Positions 31,570-42,470 of a stretch of DNA of 64,000 bases are shown one piece after another. The notes beneath the pieces were generated by a model, which saw only the letters and a program-made list of their open reading frames with translations, was not told where the DNA came from and made no database searches. A program made the position numbers and the translations under genes. Origin of the DNA: Dama dama (Eukaryota > Chordata > Mammalia > Artiodactyla > Cervidae); contig NC_083696.1 of NCBI RefSeq assembly GCF_033118175.1, positions 40,161,001 to 40,225,000 of the forward strand, written 5' to 3'. Position 1 is the stretch's first letter. Each line of letters opens with the position of its first letter.

Positions 31570-33905
31570 GTGATTGTGGTTTCAGTCTCTCTGCCCTCTA
31601 ATGCCATCTCTCAGCGCCTACCATTTTACTGGGGTTTCTCTGACCTTGGACATGGGGGTATCTCCTCTCGGCCACTCACACAAGAACACAAGAGAAGTCT
31701 CTACATATGGATATCACCAGATGCTCAACAGAGAAATCAGATTGATTATATTCTTTGTGGCCAAAGATGAAGAAGCTCTGTACAGTCAGCAAAAAAAGAG
31801 ACTGGGAGCTGACTGTGGCTCAGATCATGAACTCCTTATTGCCAAAATCAGACTTAAATTGAAGAAAGTAGGGAAAACCACTACACCATTCAGGTATGAC
31901 CTAAATCAAATCCCTTACAATATACAGTGGAAATGAGAAATAGATTTAAGGGACTAGATCCGATAGACAGAGTGCCTAATGAACTATGGATGGAGGTTCA
32001 TGACATTGTACAGGAGACAGGGATCAAGACCATCCCCAAGAAAAAGAAATACAAAAAAGCAAAATGGCTGTCTGAGGAGGCCTTACAAATAGCTGTGAAA
32101 AGAAGAGAAGCCAAAAGCAAAGGAGAAAAGGAAAGATATACCCATTTGAATGCAGAGTTCCAAAGAATAGCAAGGAGAGATAAGAAAGCCTTCCTCAGTG
32201 ATCAGTGCAAAGAAATGGAGGGAAACAATAGAATGGAAAAAGTAGAGATCTAGATACCAAGGGAACATTTCATGCAAAGAGGGCACAATAAAGGACTGAA
32301 ATGGTAGGGACCTAACAGAAGCAGAAGATATTAAGAAGAGGTGGCAAGGATACACAGAAGAACTGTACAAAAGAGATCTTCATGATCCAGATAATCACGA
32401 TGGTATGATCACTCACCTAGAGCCAGACATCCTGGAATGTGAAGTCAGGTGGGCCTTAGGAAGCATCACTACGAACAAAGCTAGTGGAGGTGATGGAGTT
32501 CCAGTTGAGCTATTTCAAATCCTAAAAGATGATGCTGTGAAAGTGCTGCACTCAATATGCCAGAAAATTTGGAAAACTCAGCAGTGGCCACAGGACTGGA
32601 AAAGGTCAGTTTTCATTCCAATCCCAAAGAAAGGCAATACCAAAGAATGCTCAAACTACCACACAATTGCACTCATCTCACACGCTAGTAAAGTAATGCT
32701 CAAAATTCTCCAAGCCAGGCTTCAACAATACATGAACCGAGAACTTCCAGATGTTCAAGCTGGTTTTAGAAAAGGCAGAGGAACCAGACATCAAATTGCC
32801 AACATCCACCTGATCATCAAAAAAGCAAGAGAGTTCCAGAAAAACATCTATTTCTGCTTTATTGACTATGCCAAAGCCTTTGACTGTGTGGATCACAAGA
32901 AATTGTGGAAAATTCTGAAAGAGATGGGAATACCAGACCACCTGACCTGCCTCTTGAGAAATCTCTATGCGGGTCAGGAAGCAACAGTTAGAACTAGACA
33001 TGGAACAACAGACTGGTTCCAAATAGGAAAAGGAGTCTGTCAAGACTGTGTATTGTCACCCTGCTTATTTAAATTACATGCAGAGTACATAATGAGAAAC
33101 ACTGGGCTGGATGAAGCACAAACTGGAATCAAGGTTGCTGGGAGAAATATCAATAACCTCAGATATGCAGATGACACCACCTTTATGGCAGAAAGTGAAG
33201 AAGAACTAAAGAGCCTCTTGATGAAAGTGAAAGAGGAGAGTGAAAAAGTTGGCTTAAAGCTGAACATTCAGAAAACGAAGGTCATGGCATCTGGTCCCAT
33301 CACTTCATGGCAAATAGTTGGGGAAACAATGGATACAGTGACAGACTTTATTTGCCGGGGGGGTGGTGCTCCAAAATCACTGCAGATAGTGAATGCAGCC
33401 ATGAAATTAAAAGACATTTAATCCTTGGAAGGAAAGTTATGACCAACCTAGACAGCATACTAAAAAGCAGAGACATTATTTTGCCAACAAAGGTCCATCT
33501 AGTCAAAGCTATTGTTTATCCAGTGGTTGGGTATGGATGTGAGAGTTGGACCATAAAGAAAACTGAGCACCAAAGAATTGATGCTTTTGAACTGTGGTGT
33601 TGCAGAAGACTCTTGGGAGTCCCAGGCCATCCTAAAGGAGATCAGTCCTGGGTGTTCATTGGAAGGACTGATGTTGAAGCTGAAACTCCAATACTTTGGC
33701 CACCTGATGCGAAGAATTGAGTCATTTGAAAAGGCCCTGATGTTGGGAAAGATTGAGGGCAGGAGGAGAAGGGGACGACAGAGGATGAGATGGTTGGATG
33801 GCACCACTGACTCCATGAACATGAGTTTGGTGTTCAACTCAGGACAGGAAGGCCTGGCGTGCTGCAGTCCATGGGGTCTCAAAGAGTTGGACTGAGTGAC
33901 TAAAT
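31570..33905 (+). mobile_element. BovB (RTE) LINE, the longest copy, with a 338-codon RT frame
   Basis: The left edge is uncertain; BovB is unmistakable from about 31680. The order is the endonuclease C-terminus (GADCGSDHELLIAKIRLKLK), linker, then a clean 338-codon frame at 32405-33421. That frame carries RT motifs: KRSVFIPIPKKGN, the palm motif FIDYAKAFDCVDH and the catalytic NNLRYADDTTFMAE. The frame fails at 32253 (in-frame stop) and after 33421, and the C-terminal part continues in other frames to the 3' end at 33905. BovB entered ruminants by horizontal transfer (established for the family). This copy cannot move by itself. Confidence 0.94.
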
Positions 33906-33949
33906 GGAACTCAACTGAGTCAGAGATATCATATAAAGGCTCCTATTGA

Positions 33950-34305
33950 ATCTGAGCTAACTCTGGGAGATAGTGAAGGACAGGGTGTGTGATAGTGAAG
34001 GAAGCCTGGTGTACTATAATCCATGAAGTCACAGAGTGGGACACAATCCCATGGACTATAACCCCCCAGGCTCCTCTGTCCATGGGATTCTCCAGGCAAG
34101 AATACTAGAATGGGTGGCCATTCCCGTCTCCATGTGATCTTCCCAACCCAGGGATCGAACCCAAGTCTCCCACATTGCAGATTACCATCTGAGCCACCAG
34201 GGAAGCCCCAACACTCACTCTGGGACACGGTGGAGGACAGAGGAGCTTGGCATGCTATAGTCCATGAGGTCGCAAAGCCTTAGCCACTGAACAACAAACA
34301 TCATT
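33950..34305 (+). mobile_element. BovB 3'-tail copy interrupted by a SINE
   Basis: Two tail pieces, CTCTGGGAGATAGTGAAGGA (33961) and CTCTGGGACACGGTGGAGGA (34217), lie either side of the Bov-tA. The second repeats the motif rather than continuing it, so two tails in series are also possible. Confidence 0.65.
34046..34208 (-). mobile_element. Bov-tA SINE nested in BovB-tail sequence
   Basis: CAATCCCATGGACTATAACC to TGAGCCACCAGGGAAGCCCC. Confidence 0.92.
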
Positions 34306-34979
34306 TTGGAAATCAAGCCAGACACTTTTAAGGTAGCTTCCAGATTTAAACTCTGTGACTTAATTCATACTCGGAAGAAATTATCAGCCAAATAGTACAA
34401 TGGCTAACTGTTGCCTTTGACAGCTTCTCACTTCCCTTTTCTGACTCCCTTTATCCGTCTTCAGGAACTTCCATCCCATCCCCATGCTGCTGTCATGACA
34501 CCCACTGGATTCTCAGCTGGGTCTGCTTTCTAGATATCATGTCCCTGCTGCAAAGTAAGTCCTCTTCTTCCCCATCAAAATGTTCAGGCTCTGACAAACA
34601 GCCTCCTGTTGACAAACAGGGAAAATGTAAACCGACACCATGAACGGCTGAATTTGAGAAACTGAGCCCTATTGGAGGAACTATAAACTCATTTATAACC
34701 AGTCTGTATCATACATTCTGAATCATTTTTCATTTATTAGCTTCGGTCTTCACTCTTAAATGTGTTTTGGTTAATTTGGTCTCCTTTAGTCAGAGTTAGC
34801 ATCTGCAGGCAGGAGTGTTATGATGTAATCTTCTGAATCCTGCACAACCACCTCCTATTTCAGTAATAGGAGGCTATTGGATTAAAATCAAGGTGAGTTC
34901 TATTCATGAACTAGCTTGTCCACTTGTTCACAATGCCTGCCATCCACACCCCAGGCACTGATATAGCTAGGGAGTATGG
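34306..34979. other. Unassigned AT-moderate stretch
   Basis: No gene or repeat recognised. Confidence 0.4.
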
Positions 34980-34983
34980 TGAA

Positions 34984-35199
34984 GGGGCTTCCCAGGTGTC
35001 TCTGCAGTAAAGAGTCCACCTGCCAATGCAGGAGACACAGGTTTGATCCCTGGGCTGGGAAGATCCCCTGGAGAGGAAATGGCAACCAACTCCAGCATTC
35101 TGGCGTGGGAAATCCCATGGACACAGGAGCCGGGTGGGTCACAGTCCATGGGGTCACAAGAGAGTCAGACGCGACTTAGCAACTAAACAACAAGAACAA
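34984..35199 (+). mobile_element. Bov-tA SINE, full length
   Basis: GGGCTTCCCAGGTGTCTCTG to GAGTCAGACGCGACTTAGCA. TGAAGGGG on both sides (34980-34987 and 35200-35207, overlapping the SINE start). Confidence 0.94.
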
Positions 35200-35239
35200 T
35201 GAAGGGGGAGGCGGATAGGGCCCCTGCTCCCTGAAAAGA

Positions 35240-35450
35240 AGTGAGAGGGGAAATGCCTACTCAGTGCTGGGCTCTGTGCTTGACATGCTCCATCCTTGTA
35301 ACACTTGGTGCTGGGACAACCCCACCAGGCAGGGATGGTTCATTTCCTTTTAGTCGGAAAATAAACAAACAAACTGGAGCCCAGAAAAGATTGCCCAGAG
35401 AGTGAGAGCCAAAGCTCAAACCGAAGTCCCCCTGGCTCCACGTTGTCCGT
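35240..35450 (-). mobile_element. MIR-family SINE
   Basis: The order CTCAGTGCTGGGCTCTGTGC, TTGACATGCTCCATCCTTGT, 'ggagcccagaaaagattgcccagag' and 'ctcaaaccgaagtccccctggctcc' fits MIR3/MIRb read antisense. Confidence 0.6.
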
Positions 35451-35653
35451 AAAGAAACAAAACATGATTACTAAGCAAATCGGTTTTCAGTGAGGACACA
35501 TTATTTTTTTTCCTTTCTGGAGCCCCAGGAATGAAAGGGTCATTTTTTCCAAACCTGTGACTGGGGCCAAAGAATAGAGCAAAAACTGCTTAGGTTAGTC
35601 CTGGGGGACACTAAGACGGAATTCAGCAATCTATGGACAGAGGCGCTTGTGTC

Positions 35654-35666
35654 TTACCAGGTGGAG
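35654..35666 (+). promoter_or_regulatory. Weaker CTCF-like motif
   Basis: TTACCAGGTGGAG matches ten of thirteen consensus positions. It is on the opposite strand to the strong site about 100 bases away. Confidence 0.3.
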
Positions 35667-35756
35667 CTCCGCGAGCTGCCGCGCGCCGCCCAGCGCCTCG
35701 GAAGAGCCGGGGATCAATCGGGTTCTGGCCCCGCTTGCGGAGAGCCGCAGCTCGCC

Positions 35757-35769
35757 CGCCATCTAGTGG
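35757..35769 (-). promoter_or_regulatory. CTCF core motif, perfect consensus match
   Basis: CGCCATCTAGTGG on the plus strand reads CCACTAGATGGCG on the minus strand, agreeing with CCASYAGRKGGCR at every position. The orientation is therefore minus. Confidence 0.65.
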
Positions 35770-35800
35770 TGAATCGGAAGCTTCGCTGTAGGGCTCAGAA

Positions 35801-36231
35801 AAGAAGGATCTGGGGTCAACATGCCTTCGCGATCCTTGAAGACCTCAGATTCAGAGTTCCCTGTAACAGGTGGGTCCGGAGCTCATCCCAGCGCCCCCAG
35901 AGAAATTCATCTGCTGCTCGTTTGCCATCAGACGTGTGTTCCAGAACGCAGTGGCCTCTCTCAACTCTCACCTTCACTTTCAGGCTTTCTGGAAAGCAAT
36001 CTGCATTCCCTGCTACACTCTCCCTTGTATTTCCGTTCATGTTAGTCACACAGAGAGGGGAAAAAAACAACCCACCTCAGTTAATCTAGTTCCTCAGCCA
36101 CACACACCCCCCACCACCACTTATTGGCAGAGCCACCAATCAGAAAGCCTCTTATGGGAACTCTTTCTAAACACAAGATCCAGGTGGGGAGAATCCAGCA
36201 GCCTGGGGAGGCAAAAGAATGAGGATCACCA
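35801..36231. other. Unassigned stretch
   Basis: Overlapping frames (134 and 74 codons plus, 84 minus) without domains. A frame of 146 codons at 35649-36089 begins in the GC-rich spot but shows no family match. Confidence 0.4.
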
Positions 36232-36240
36232 AGGAAGAAA

Positions 36241-36945
36241 AAATGGGCTTAAAACTCAACATTCAAAACACTAAGATCGTGGCATCTGGTCCCATCCCTT
36301 CATGGCAAATAGATGGGGAAACAACGGATACAGTGACAGACCTTATTTTGGGGGAGGAGGGGACTCCAAAATCACTGCAGATGGTGAATGCAGCCATGAA
36401 ATTAAAAGACGCTTGCTCCTTCGAAGAAAAGCTATGACCAAACTAGGCAGCATATTAAGAAACAGAGACATTACTTTGCCAACAAAGGTCCATGTAGTCA
36501 ATGCTTTGGTTTTTCCAGTGGTCGAATATGGATGTGAGTTGGACTATAAAGAAAGCTGAGTGCTGAAGAATTGATGCTTTTGAACTCTACTGTTGGAGAA
36601 GACTCTTGAGAGTCCCTTGGACTGCAAGGAGATCCAACCAGTCCATCCTAAAGGAGATCAGTCCTGAATATTCATTGGAAGGACTGATGCTGAAGCTAAA
36701 ACTCCAATACTTTGGCCACCTGATGTGAATAACTGACTCCTTGGAAAAGACCCTGATACTGGGAAAGATTGAAGGTGGGAGGAGAAGGGGACGACAGAGG
36801 ATGAGATGGTTGGATGGCATCACTGACTTGATGGGACATGAATTTGAGCAAGCTCCGGGAGTTGGTGATGGACAGGGAAGCCTGGCATGCTGCAGTCCAT
36901 GGGGTCACAAAGAGTTGGACATGACTGAGAAACTGAACTGAACTG
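36241..36945 (+). mobile_element. BovB 3' portion with 9-bp target-site duplication
   Basis: 5'-truncated within the RT C-terminus (GLKLNIQNTKIVASGPIPSW) and running to the 3' end AACTGAACTGAACTG. AGGAAGAAA at 36232-36240 and 36946-36954 flanks it. The frame is broken several times. Confidence 0.93.
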
Positions 36946-36954
36946 AGGAAGAAA

Positions 36955-37376
36955 GTGCCGTTCTTGAAAAGGAACCCCCATAAACAGAGCCCTGGGAACA
37001 GGGGCATCCTCAACAGACACTCAAGTCACCAGGGTCCCTTCAGAGCCTCCCTTCTGCTGCTCCTCTGCCCCTTCCCCTTGCCTGGTACCCTGCTCCTCAG
37101 CCCCAGTCCCCCTTCCAGCAGTGTAGGTGGTTGTGCAGAGCCTGGATGTGGACAGGAAGGGAGACTGGCAGTTTCAATGGTCCAGAGATGCAGGCTTAAC
37201 CTTGGTGTCAGAGGTGATGGAGAGGCATCCCAGAAGATTTTCTCTGAGTATCACTGGCTGATGAAGAGTTCTCCAAGCTCATGCTGACTTTTGTACTCGA
37301 TTCACCCTGTTTAGTCATTCCATATATAAGTGAATGAATAATCTTACATGTTCTGTCAATGCATATTGTTCTTTTA
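36955..37376. other. Unassigned stretch
   Basis: A 110-codon plus frame (36955-37287), proline/serine-rich, with no recognisable domain. Confidence 0.4.
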
Positions 37377-37561
37377 AGATTTTTTTGATCTGGACTGTTT
37401 TAATGTATTTATTGAATTTGTTACGATGTTGCTTCCGTTGTTTATGTTCTGTTTTTTTGGCCAAGCAGCATGTGGGATCTTAGCTCCTTGATCAGGGATC
37501 GAACTCACATCCCCTGCATTGTAAGGTGAAGTCTTTAACCACTGAACCACCAGCAAAGTCC
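37377..37561 (-). mobile_element. CHR-2-type SINE, full length
   Basis: TTATTGAATTTGTTACGATG to ACTGAACCACCAGCAAAGTCC. Confidence 0.92.
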
Positions 37562-37589
37562 TATATATAGTTTTAATTTTAAAATATAT

Positions 37590-38335
37590 GTCCAGGTTAG
37601 ATCTTGTGGTTGGCACAATAATCCCTCCCTCCAAAAATGCCTACATCTTTTATCCTCAAAACCTGTGAATATATTACCTTTCCAAATCAAAGAGACTTTA
37701 CAGATGTGATTAAGGTTAAGGACATTGAGATGGTAAGAGTGTCTTGGATTATCCAGGTGGGCCCTATCTAAACACTTTAATTCTTTAAAAACAGAGAACC
37801 TTTCCAGGCTATGAGCAGAGAGAGAGAGAGATGACGACAGGACAAGGGTTTGGGAGAAATGTGATATTACTGGCTTTGAACATGGAGAAAGGGGTCAATA
37901 CCCAAACCATGGAATGTGGGCAGCCTCTAGAAGCTGCCTGGCTTCCCCGGTGGCTCTGACAGTAAAGAAACTGTCTGCAATGCAGGAAACCAAGTTGAAT
38001 CCCTGGGTCAGGAGTATCCTCTGGAGAAGGAAATGACAACCCACTGCAGTATTGTTGCCTGGGAAATCCCACGGACAGAGGAACCTGGCAGACTATAATC
38101 CATGGGGTCCCAAAGAGACAGACGTGACTTTTCTGTCAAACACTTTCACTTTCTGGAAGCTGAGAAAGGCAAGGAAAAGAATTTTCCCTAGAGTCTGCAG
38201 ACAGAATGCAGCCTGTGGATTTTAGCCCAGTGAGGACCATGTCAGACTTCTGCAGAACTGTAAGATAATTTGCATGGTTTTAAGCCACTAACTTTGTGGG
38301 GACTTGTTAGAGGAGCAATAAAACTCATACAAACT
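37590..38335 (+). mobile_element. MLT-like (MaLR/ERVL) LTR interrupted by Bov-tA
   Basis: TTACAGATGTGATTAAGGTT, GGATTATCCAGGTGGGCCCT and GGCAGCCTCTAGAAGCTG, then after the SINE AGAACTGTAAGATAATTTGC and TTTAAGCCACTAACTTTGTG. This order is common to an old mammalian LTR group; the subfamily was not fixed. Confidence 0.6.
37937..38150 (+). mobile_element. Bov-tA SINE with 11-bp target-site duplication, nested in the LTR
   Basis: CTGGCTTCCCCGGTGGCTCT to CAGACGTGACTTTTCTGTCA. TCT(A/G)GAAGCTG at 37926-37936 and 38151-38161. Confidence 0.93.
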
Positions 38336-38714
38336 CTTTTAGGTTTTGAGATCTCAAAGTCTCATTCAGCATCAAAGCAAGGACTGCCTTCCTTTGATGT
38401 TGCCTGTAAAGATGTTGCTCTGATCAGAGCCATATTTTTTTGGAGTTTTGTTTCAGGACCTAGGGGAAAGGCGCCATTTCTGTCAATAGACTATTTTATT
38501 ACTCAGAAACCATAAGATCTACTCTATCGCACCAAGTGAGCTTCTGATGAATGTTGTTAGACTCTTCAAGGAGTTCTGAATTAAGGGGCTCTTGAGGATG
38601 GTTTCTGTGGTCCTCATCATTGACTAGGACACACTCTAGAAATAGAAATATGAATATATACCATACAGAAAGCAGAAATCGATTGTCTCTACCGGGAAGC
38701 ATTGTCTCCTTAAG
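38336..38714. other. Unassigned stretch
   Basis: No gene or repeat recognised. Confidence 0.4.
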
Positions 38715-38725
38715 AATATTCACTG

Positions 38726-38981
38726 GGACTTCCCTGGTGGTCCAACGGTTAAGAATCCTCTAGTCAATGCAGGGGACATGGGTTCCATCCCTGGTTTGAG
38801 AAGATTCCACATGCCTCAGGGCAGCTAAGCCTGTGAGCCACGAATACTGAGCTTGTGTACTCTAGAGCCCTGATCCACAAGAGAAGCCACCACAGTGAGG
38901 AGCTGGGGCACTACAACTAGAGAAAGCCCATGCCCAGCAACAAAGACCCAGTGCTGCCAAAAATAAATATTTTAAAAAAGA
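38726..38981 (+). mobile_element. Long CHR-type SINE with target-site duplication
   Basis: GGGACTTCCCTGGTGGTCCA head, CACTACAACTAGAGAAAGCC body and A-rich tail. AATA(T/C)TCACTG at 38715-38725 and 38982-38992. Confidence 0.9.
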
Positions 38982-38992
38982 AATACTCACTG

Positions 38993-39245
38993 AATCATGA
39001 AGTTGTCAAACCTCTTTAATACAATCATTCAATTGGAATCTTTTACTTGAAGCTAATTCCCAAGAAGCTAAATAAAATGTACATTAATTTTTTTACAAAA
39101 ATAATTAGAACAGTAAAAATGACAAGAGTTGAAATTATTCCATGCCATTAGGCAAACCATTAAAAATTACAACTACTCTTGCTATGACAAATAGGGAGAT
39201 AGTCTTATCGTGTGAAATGAAAGAAGTATATGATAGAATGGTGTT
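38993..39245. other. AT-rich spacer
   Basis: Nothing recognised. Confidence 0.4.
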
Positions 39246-39319
39246 CATTCAATGATCCTTTATTGACCACATGCTATATGCTAGGGATTGTACCAAGAAC
39301 CAAGTCATTAAGGGGAGCC
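39246..39319 (-). mobile_element. L2-type fragment (tentative)
   Basis: TTCATTCAATGATCCTTTAT, TGACCACATGCTATATGCTA and GGGATTGTACCAAGAAC follow the L2 3' phrase order. Confidence 0.5.
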
Positions 39320-39329
39320 AAAGTAGATA

Positions 39330-39553
39330 TGGGTTTCCCAGGTAGCACAGTGGTAAAGAATTGGCCTGCTGATGCGGGAGACGAAAGAAAAGTGGGTTCG
39401 GCCTTGGGCCAGGAAGAGCCTCTGGGGGAGGAAATGGTTACCCGCTCCAGTATTCTTGCTTGAAGAGAATTCCACGGACAGAGGAATCTGGCGGGCTACA
39501 GCCCATGGGGTCGCAAAGAGTAGGACATGACTAAGCAGACACGTACATGGCAC
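39330..39553 (+). mobile_element. Bov-tA SINE with 10-bp target-site duplication
   Basis: GGGTTTCCCAGGTAGCACAG to GAGTAGGACATGACTAAGCA. AAAG(T/C)AGATA at 39320-39329 and 39554-39563. Confidence 0.93.
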
Positions 39554-39659
39554 AAAGCAGATAATACTGCTCTTATATACTGAGGTGTGCCGTGATTACA
39601 AAAATGCAAAATGGTCTGTACGTATGGAAGGAAATATACCCAAAACAAAGCAAGGGTGG

Positions 39660-39970
39660 AGTGAAGTGAAAGTCATTCAGTTGTGACTGACTCTGCGACC
39701 CCATGGACTATACAATCCATGGAATTCTCCAGGCCAGATTACTTGAGTGGGTAGCCTTTCCCTTCTCCAGGGGATATTCCCAACCCAGGGATTAAACCCA
39801 GGTCTCCCGCATTGCAGGCGGATTCTTTGCCAACTGAGCCACAAGGGAAGCCCAAGAATCCTGGGGTGGGTAGCCTATCCCTTCTCCAGGGGATCTTCCC
39901 AACCCAAGAATCAAACTGGGGTCTCCTGCATTGCAGGCGGATTCTTTACCTACTGAGCTATGAGGGAAGC
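39660..39970 (-). mobile_element. BOV-A2-type SINE with doubled head unit
   Basis: A full antisense Bov-tA (39660-39854) is followed without a gap by a second copy of its right half (39855-39970, starting AAGAATCCTGGGGTGGGTAG). This is the known BOV-A2 dimer architecture. Confidence 0.88.
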
Positions 39971-40469
39971 AAAGCAATGGTAAGGCATGGTAAATTCTCC
40001 TTAACCTCCTTAAATTATCTTCTCAGGTATATCCATTATATTAAGGGATAGAGCAGGAAGAAGCATAAACTTCTGGACCAAAGTCCTGACGCAGGGTAGG
40101 AATTGCAGCAGGCTCCTGACCGGGCAAGCAGGGTCAGGGTATGCTGTTTAGAAACATAACAAGCAACAGCCTGGCAGGTCAGAGGGCCATGGTCTTCCCC
40201 AGCAAGAATCCAGCTGTACACACAAGTCCTTTCCAGTGAGGTCGGTTCCAGGAGGCCACCATTGTGCCTACCTGACCCCCTCTGTGTATCTGGGAGTTTT
40301 ACTGCATTGGGCTGTATCCTGAGGGTTGGCAACACCTGTCGCTCTCTGTCTCCCAGACTGACAGGTTAACTGGGCCAGCAGATGCTGTATCCATTATTCA
40401 CGGTTTTTATGCTGCTGTCTGTCAGGTAAGCCACCTCCCCTGGGTCTGCCGTGGTTTCCCTGTGTGAAC
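39971..40469. other. Unassigned stretch
   Basis: No gene; a 99-codon minus frame (40036-40335) has no domain. Confidence 0.4.
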
Positions 40470-40478
40470 AAGGAAAGT

Positions 40479-40678
40479 TGTGTGCGTGTGCTAAGTCGCT
40501 TCAGTTGTGTCCAACTCTGTGCAATGGCAGGCTCCTCTGTCCGTGGGATTCTCCAGGCAAGAACACTGGAATGGGTTGCCATGCCCTCCTCCTGGGGATC
40601 TTGTCAACCTAGGGATCGAACCTGCATCTTTTATGTCTCTTGCATTGGCACAGGGGTTCTTTACCACTAGCTCCACCC
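40479..40678 (-). mobile_element. Bov-tA SINE with 9-bp target-site duplication
   Basis: CTAAGTCGCTTCAGTTGTGT to ACCACTAGCTCCACCC. AAGGAAAGT at 40470-40478 and 40679-40687. Confidence 0.92.
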
Positions 40679-40687
40679 AAGGAAAGT

Positions 40688-41033
40688 CAGGGCTTGTTAA
40701 TTTCTAAAGTGTCTCCTAAAGGCTGCAGACATGGGAGCGGTGCTGGGCTCTAGTCTTAGTGAGCTGAGTCCTAAGAAGGCACAGTCCCTGACCACTAGCT
40801 TCCTATCTGAAGACACTTTTGTGTTGGTATCAATATGAAGAAAATTACAACCACCCAACAACCACAGAGCACATGACAGAAGTGAAGGAGAGACTCAGGA
40901 GCAATGAATATTGATTGTCCAACATGTATGCGTAGGGTAGGGTGTGGTTGGGAAAGGCATTTATAGAGATCTCATCTCTTTCTCTATTTACCTTCTCCTA
41001 CCAAACTAGAAGTTGCTTTAAAAAGAATTACCA
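40688..41033. other. Unassigned stretch
   Basis: Nothing recognised. Confidence 0.4.
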
Positions 41034-41068
41034 GGGACTTCCCTGGTGGGTCCAGTGGTTAAGAATGG
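41034..41068 (+). mobile_element. CHR-2-type SINE head fragment
   Basis: GGGACTTCCCTGGTGGGTCC followed by AGTGGTTAAGAAT, then unrelated sequence. Only the first 35 bases survive. Confidence 0.75.
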
Positions 41069-41862
41069 AGATCAGCTATAAGTTACCTCGGTGTCTCTCT
41101 AGTTTACTTCAAAATATCTCTTCCTTTTCACTCACCCTACCCTCTTTCCCTCCTATTTCAAAAGGAGTTTTCAAAACCACCGTGAGATTCCCCTTCACAT
41201 CCATCAAGATGACTATTTTTTAAAAAATCACAAGTGTTGGTGAAGATTTGGAGACAATGAACCATTGTGCACTGTTGATGGGAATGTAAAACGGTGCCAA
41301 CCTTACAAAAACCAGTGTGATGGCTCCTCAAATCAATTAAAAATAGAACTACTGTACAATCCAACAATCCAGCTTCTGAGTATACACCCAGAAGAACTGA
41401 AAGCAGAGTTTCAAAGAGATATTTGTACACTGCTCTCCATTGCAGCAGCTAAACTGTGGAAGCAACCCAAGTATCCATCCATCACCAGATGAATGCACAA
41501 ATAAAATGTGGTATGTGCAAACAATGGAATATTGTTCAACCTTAAAGAGGAAGGAAATTCTGACACACACTACAATATGGATGAAACTTGAGGACATTAT
41601 GCTAAGTGAAATAAGCTGGTCACAAAAGATAAAATACTGCATGATTCCACTTATCGGAGGTTTTTAGAGTGGCCACATTCATAGAGACAGGAAGTACAAG
41701 AGTGGTTGCCAGAAGCAGGGGAGAAGGGAAATGAGAGTTGTTTAATGGGTTGAGTTTCAGTTTTGAGCTTTTTCAGAAGGAAAATTCTGGAGATTGATTA
41801 CACAACAATAGGAAGATATTTAATACTATTGAACTATACACTTAGAAATGGTGAAGTTGAAG

Positions 41863-42030
41863 GACTTCTCTGGTGGTCCAGTGGCTAAGACTCCATGCTC
41901 CCAACACAGGGGATCAGGGTTTGATCCCTGGTCAAGGAACTAGATCCCACATGCTGCAACTAAAGGGTCCTGCATGCTGCAACTAAGACCCACTGCCGCC
42001 CAATAAAGAAAGAGGTATTTTTAAAATAAA
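41863..42030 (+). mobile_element. CHR-2-type SINE inside old L1
   Basis: GGACTTCTCTGGTGGTCCAG, TTTGATCCCTGGTCAAGGAA and a duplicated CATGCTGCAACTAA motif. Confidence 0.88.
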
Positions 42031-42034
42031 ATGT

Positions 42035-42071
42035 TTTTCATCACTAAGGCATGTCTGACTCCATAGACTGT
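42035..42071 (-). mobile_element. BovA scrap
   Basis: CACTAAGGCATGTCTGACTC then CATAGACTGTA; about 37 bases only. Confidence 0.4.
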
Positions 42072-42142
42072 AAAAATAAAATAAATAAAATGGTCAAGTT
42101 GGTAAATTTTATATTGTGTCTATTTTGCCACAATAAAAAAAT

Positions 42143-42470
42143 GTCTTTGCTGCCCCTCCTCACATTAACTTTTCTTTTCGCATCTGTGATCCTATCTTGT
42201 GTCACCCTTTCTGTTGGACTGGATCTTCTCTTCCCTCCCCTTAAGAACGGCCACAAACATCTGTAACACTGGGGGTAAGACTATGTGCATTGTTTAGACC
42301 TGTTCAAGATTATAAATCCAGATAACATATGAGTGAATAGAATGCGTTCTAACTTGGAAATTTATCTTTGTGACAACAAAATGGCAAAGGGTATGAAGCT
42401 ACAGTTTCTAGAATCCTGAAGGTTGGTAAACTGTCAAGGCATGGCTCTTTCCTTAAACCACACTCTCCCA
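42143..42470. other. Unassigned stretch
   Basis: Nothing recognised. Confidence 0.4.

Larger units (their letters stand above)
35640..35800. promoter_or_regulatory. GC-rich island with CTCF-type motifs
   Basis: A compact stretch of about 130 bases is rich in CpG (GCGCGCCGCCCAGCGCC) in an otherwise AT-rich region. It contains one perfect and one weaker CTCF core motif. There is no matching exon. An insulator or distal element is more likely than a promoter. Confidence 0.5.
41160..42142 (+). mobile_element. Old L1 (L1MA/MB-type) 3' portion interrupted by SINEs
   Basis: CATCCATCAAGATGACTATT, GATGGGAATGTAAAACGGTG, ACAATGGAATATTGTTCAAC and GACATTATGCTAAGTGAAAT, with the 3' end AAATTTTATATTGTGTCTAT then CCACAATAAAAAAATG at about 42100-42141. 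CHR-2 and a BovA scrap lie in its 3' UTR. Confidence 0.85.

Noticed and set aside
35649..36089. First exon of a gene at the GC-rich spot (146 codons)
   Set aside because: The predicted protein resembles nothing known to me and does not match the start of SLC25A37. The CTCF motif and small size fit a distal element better.
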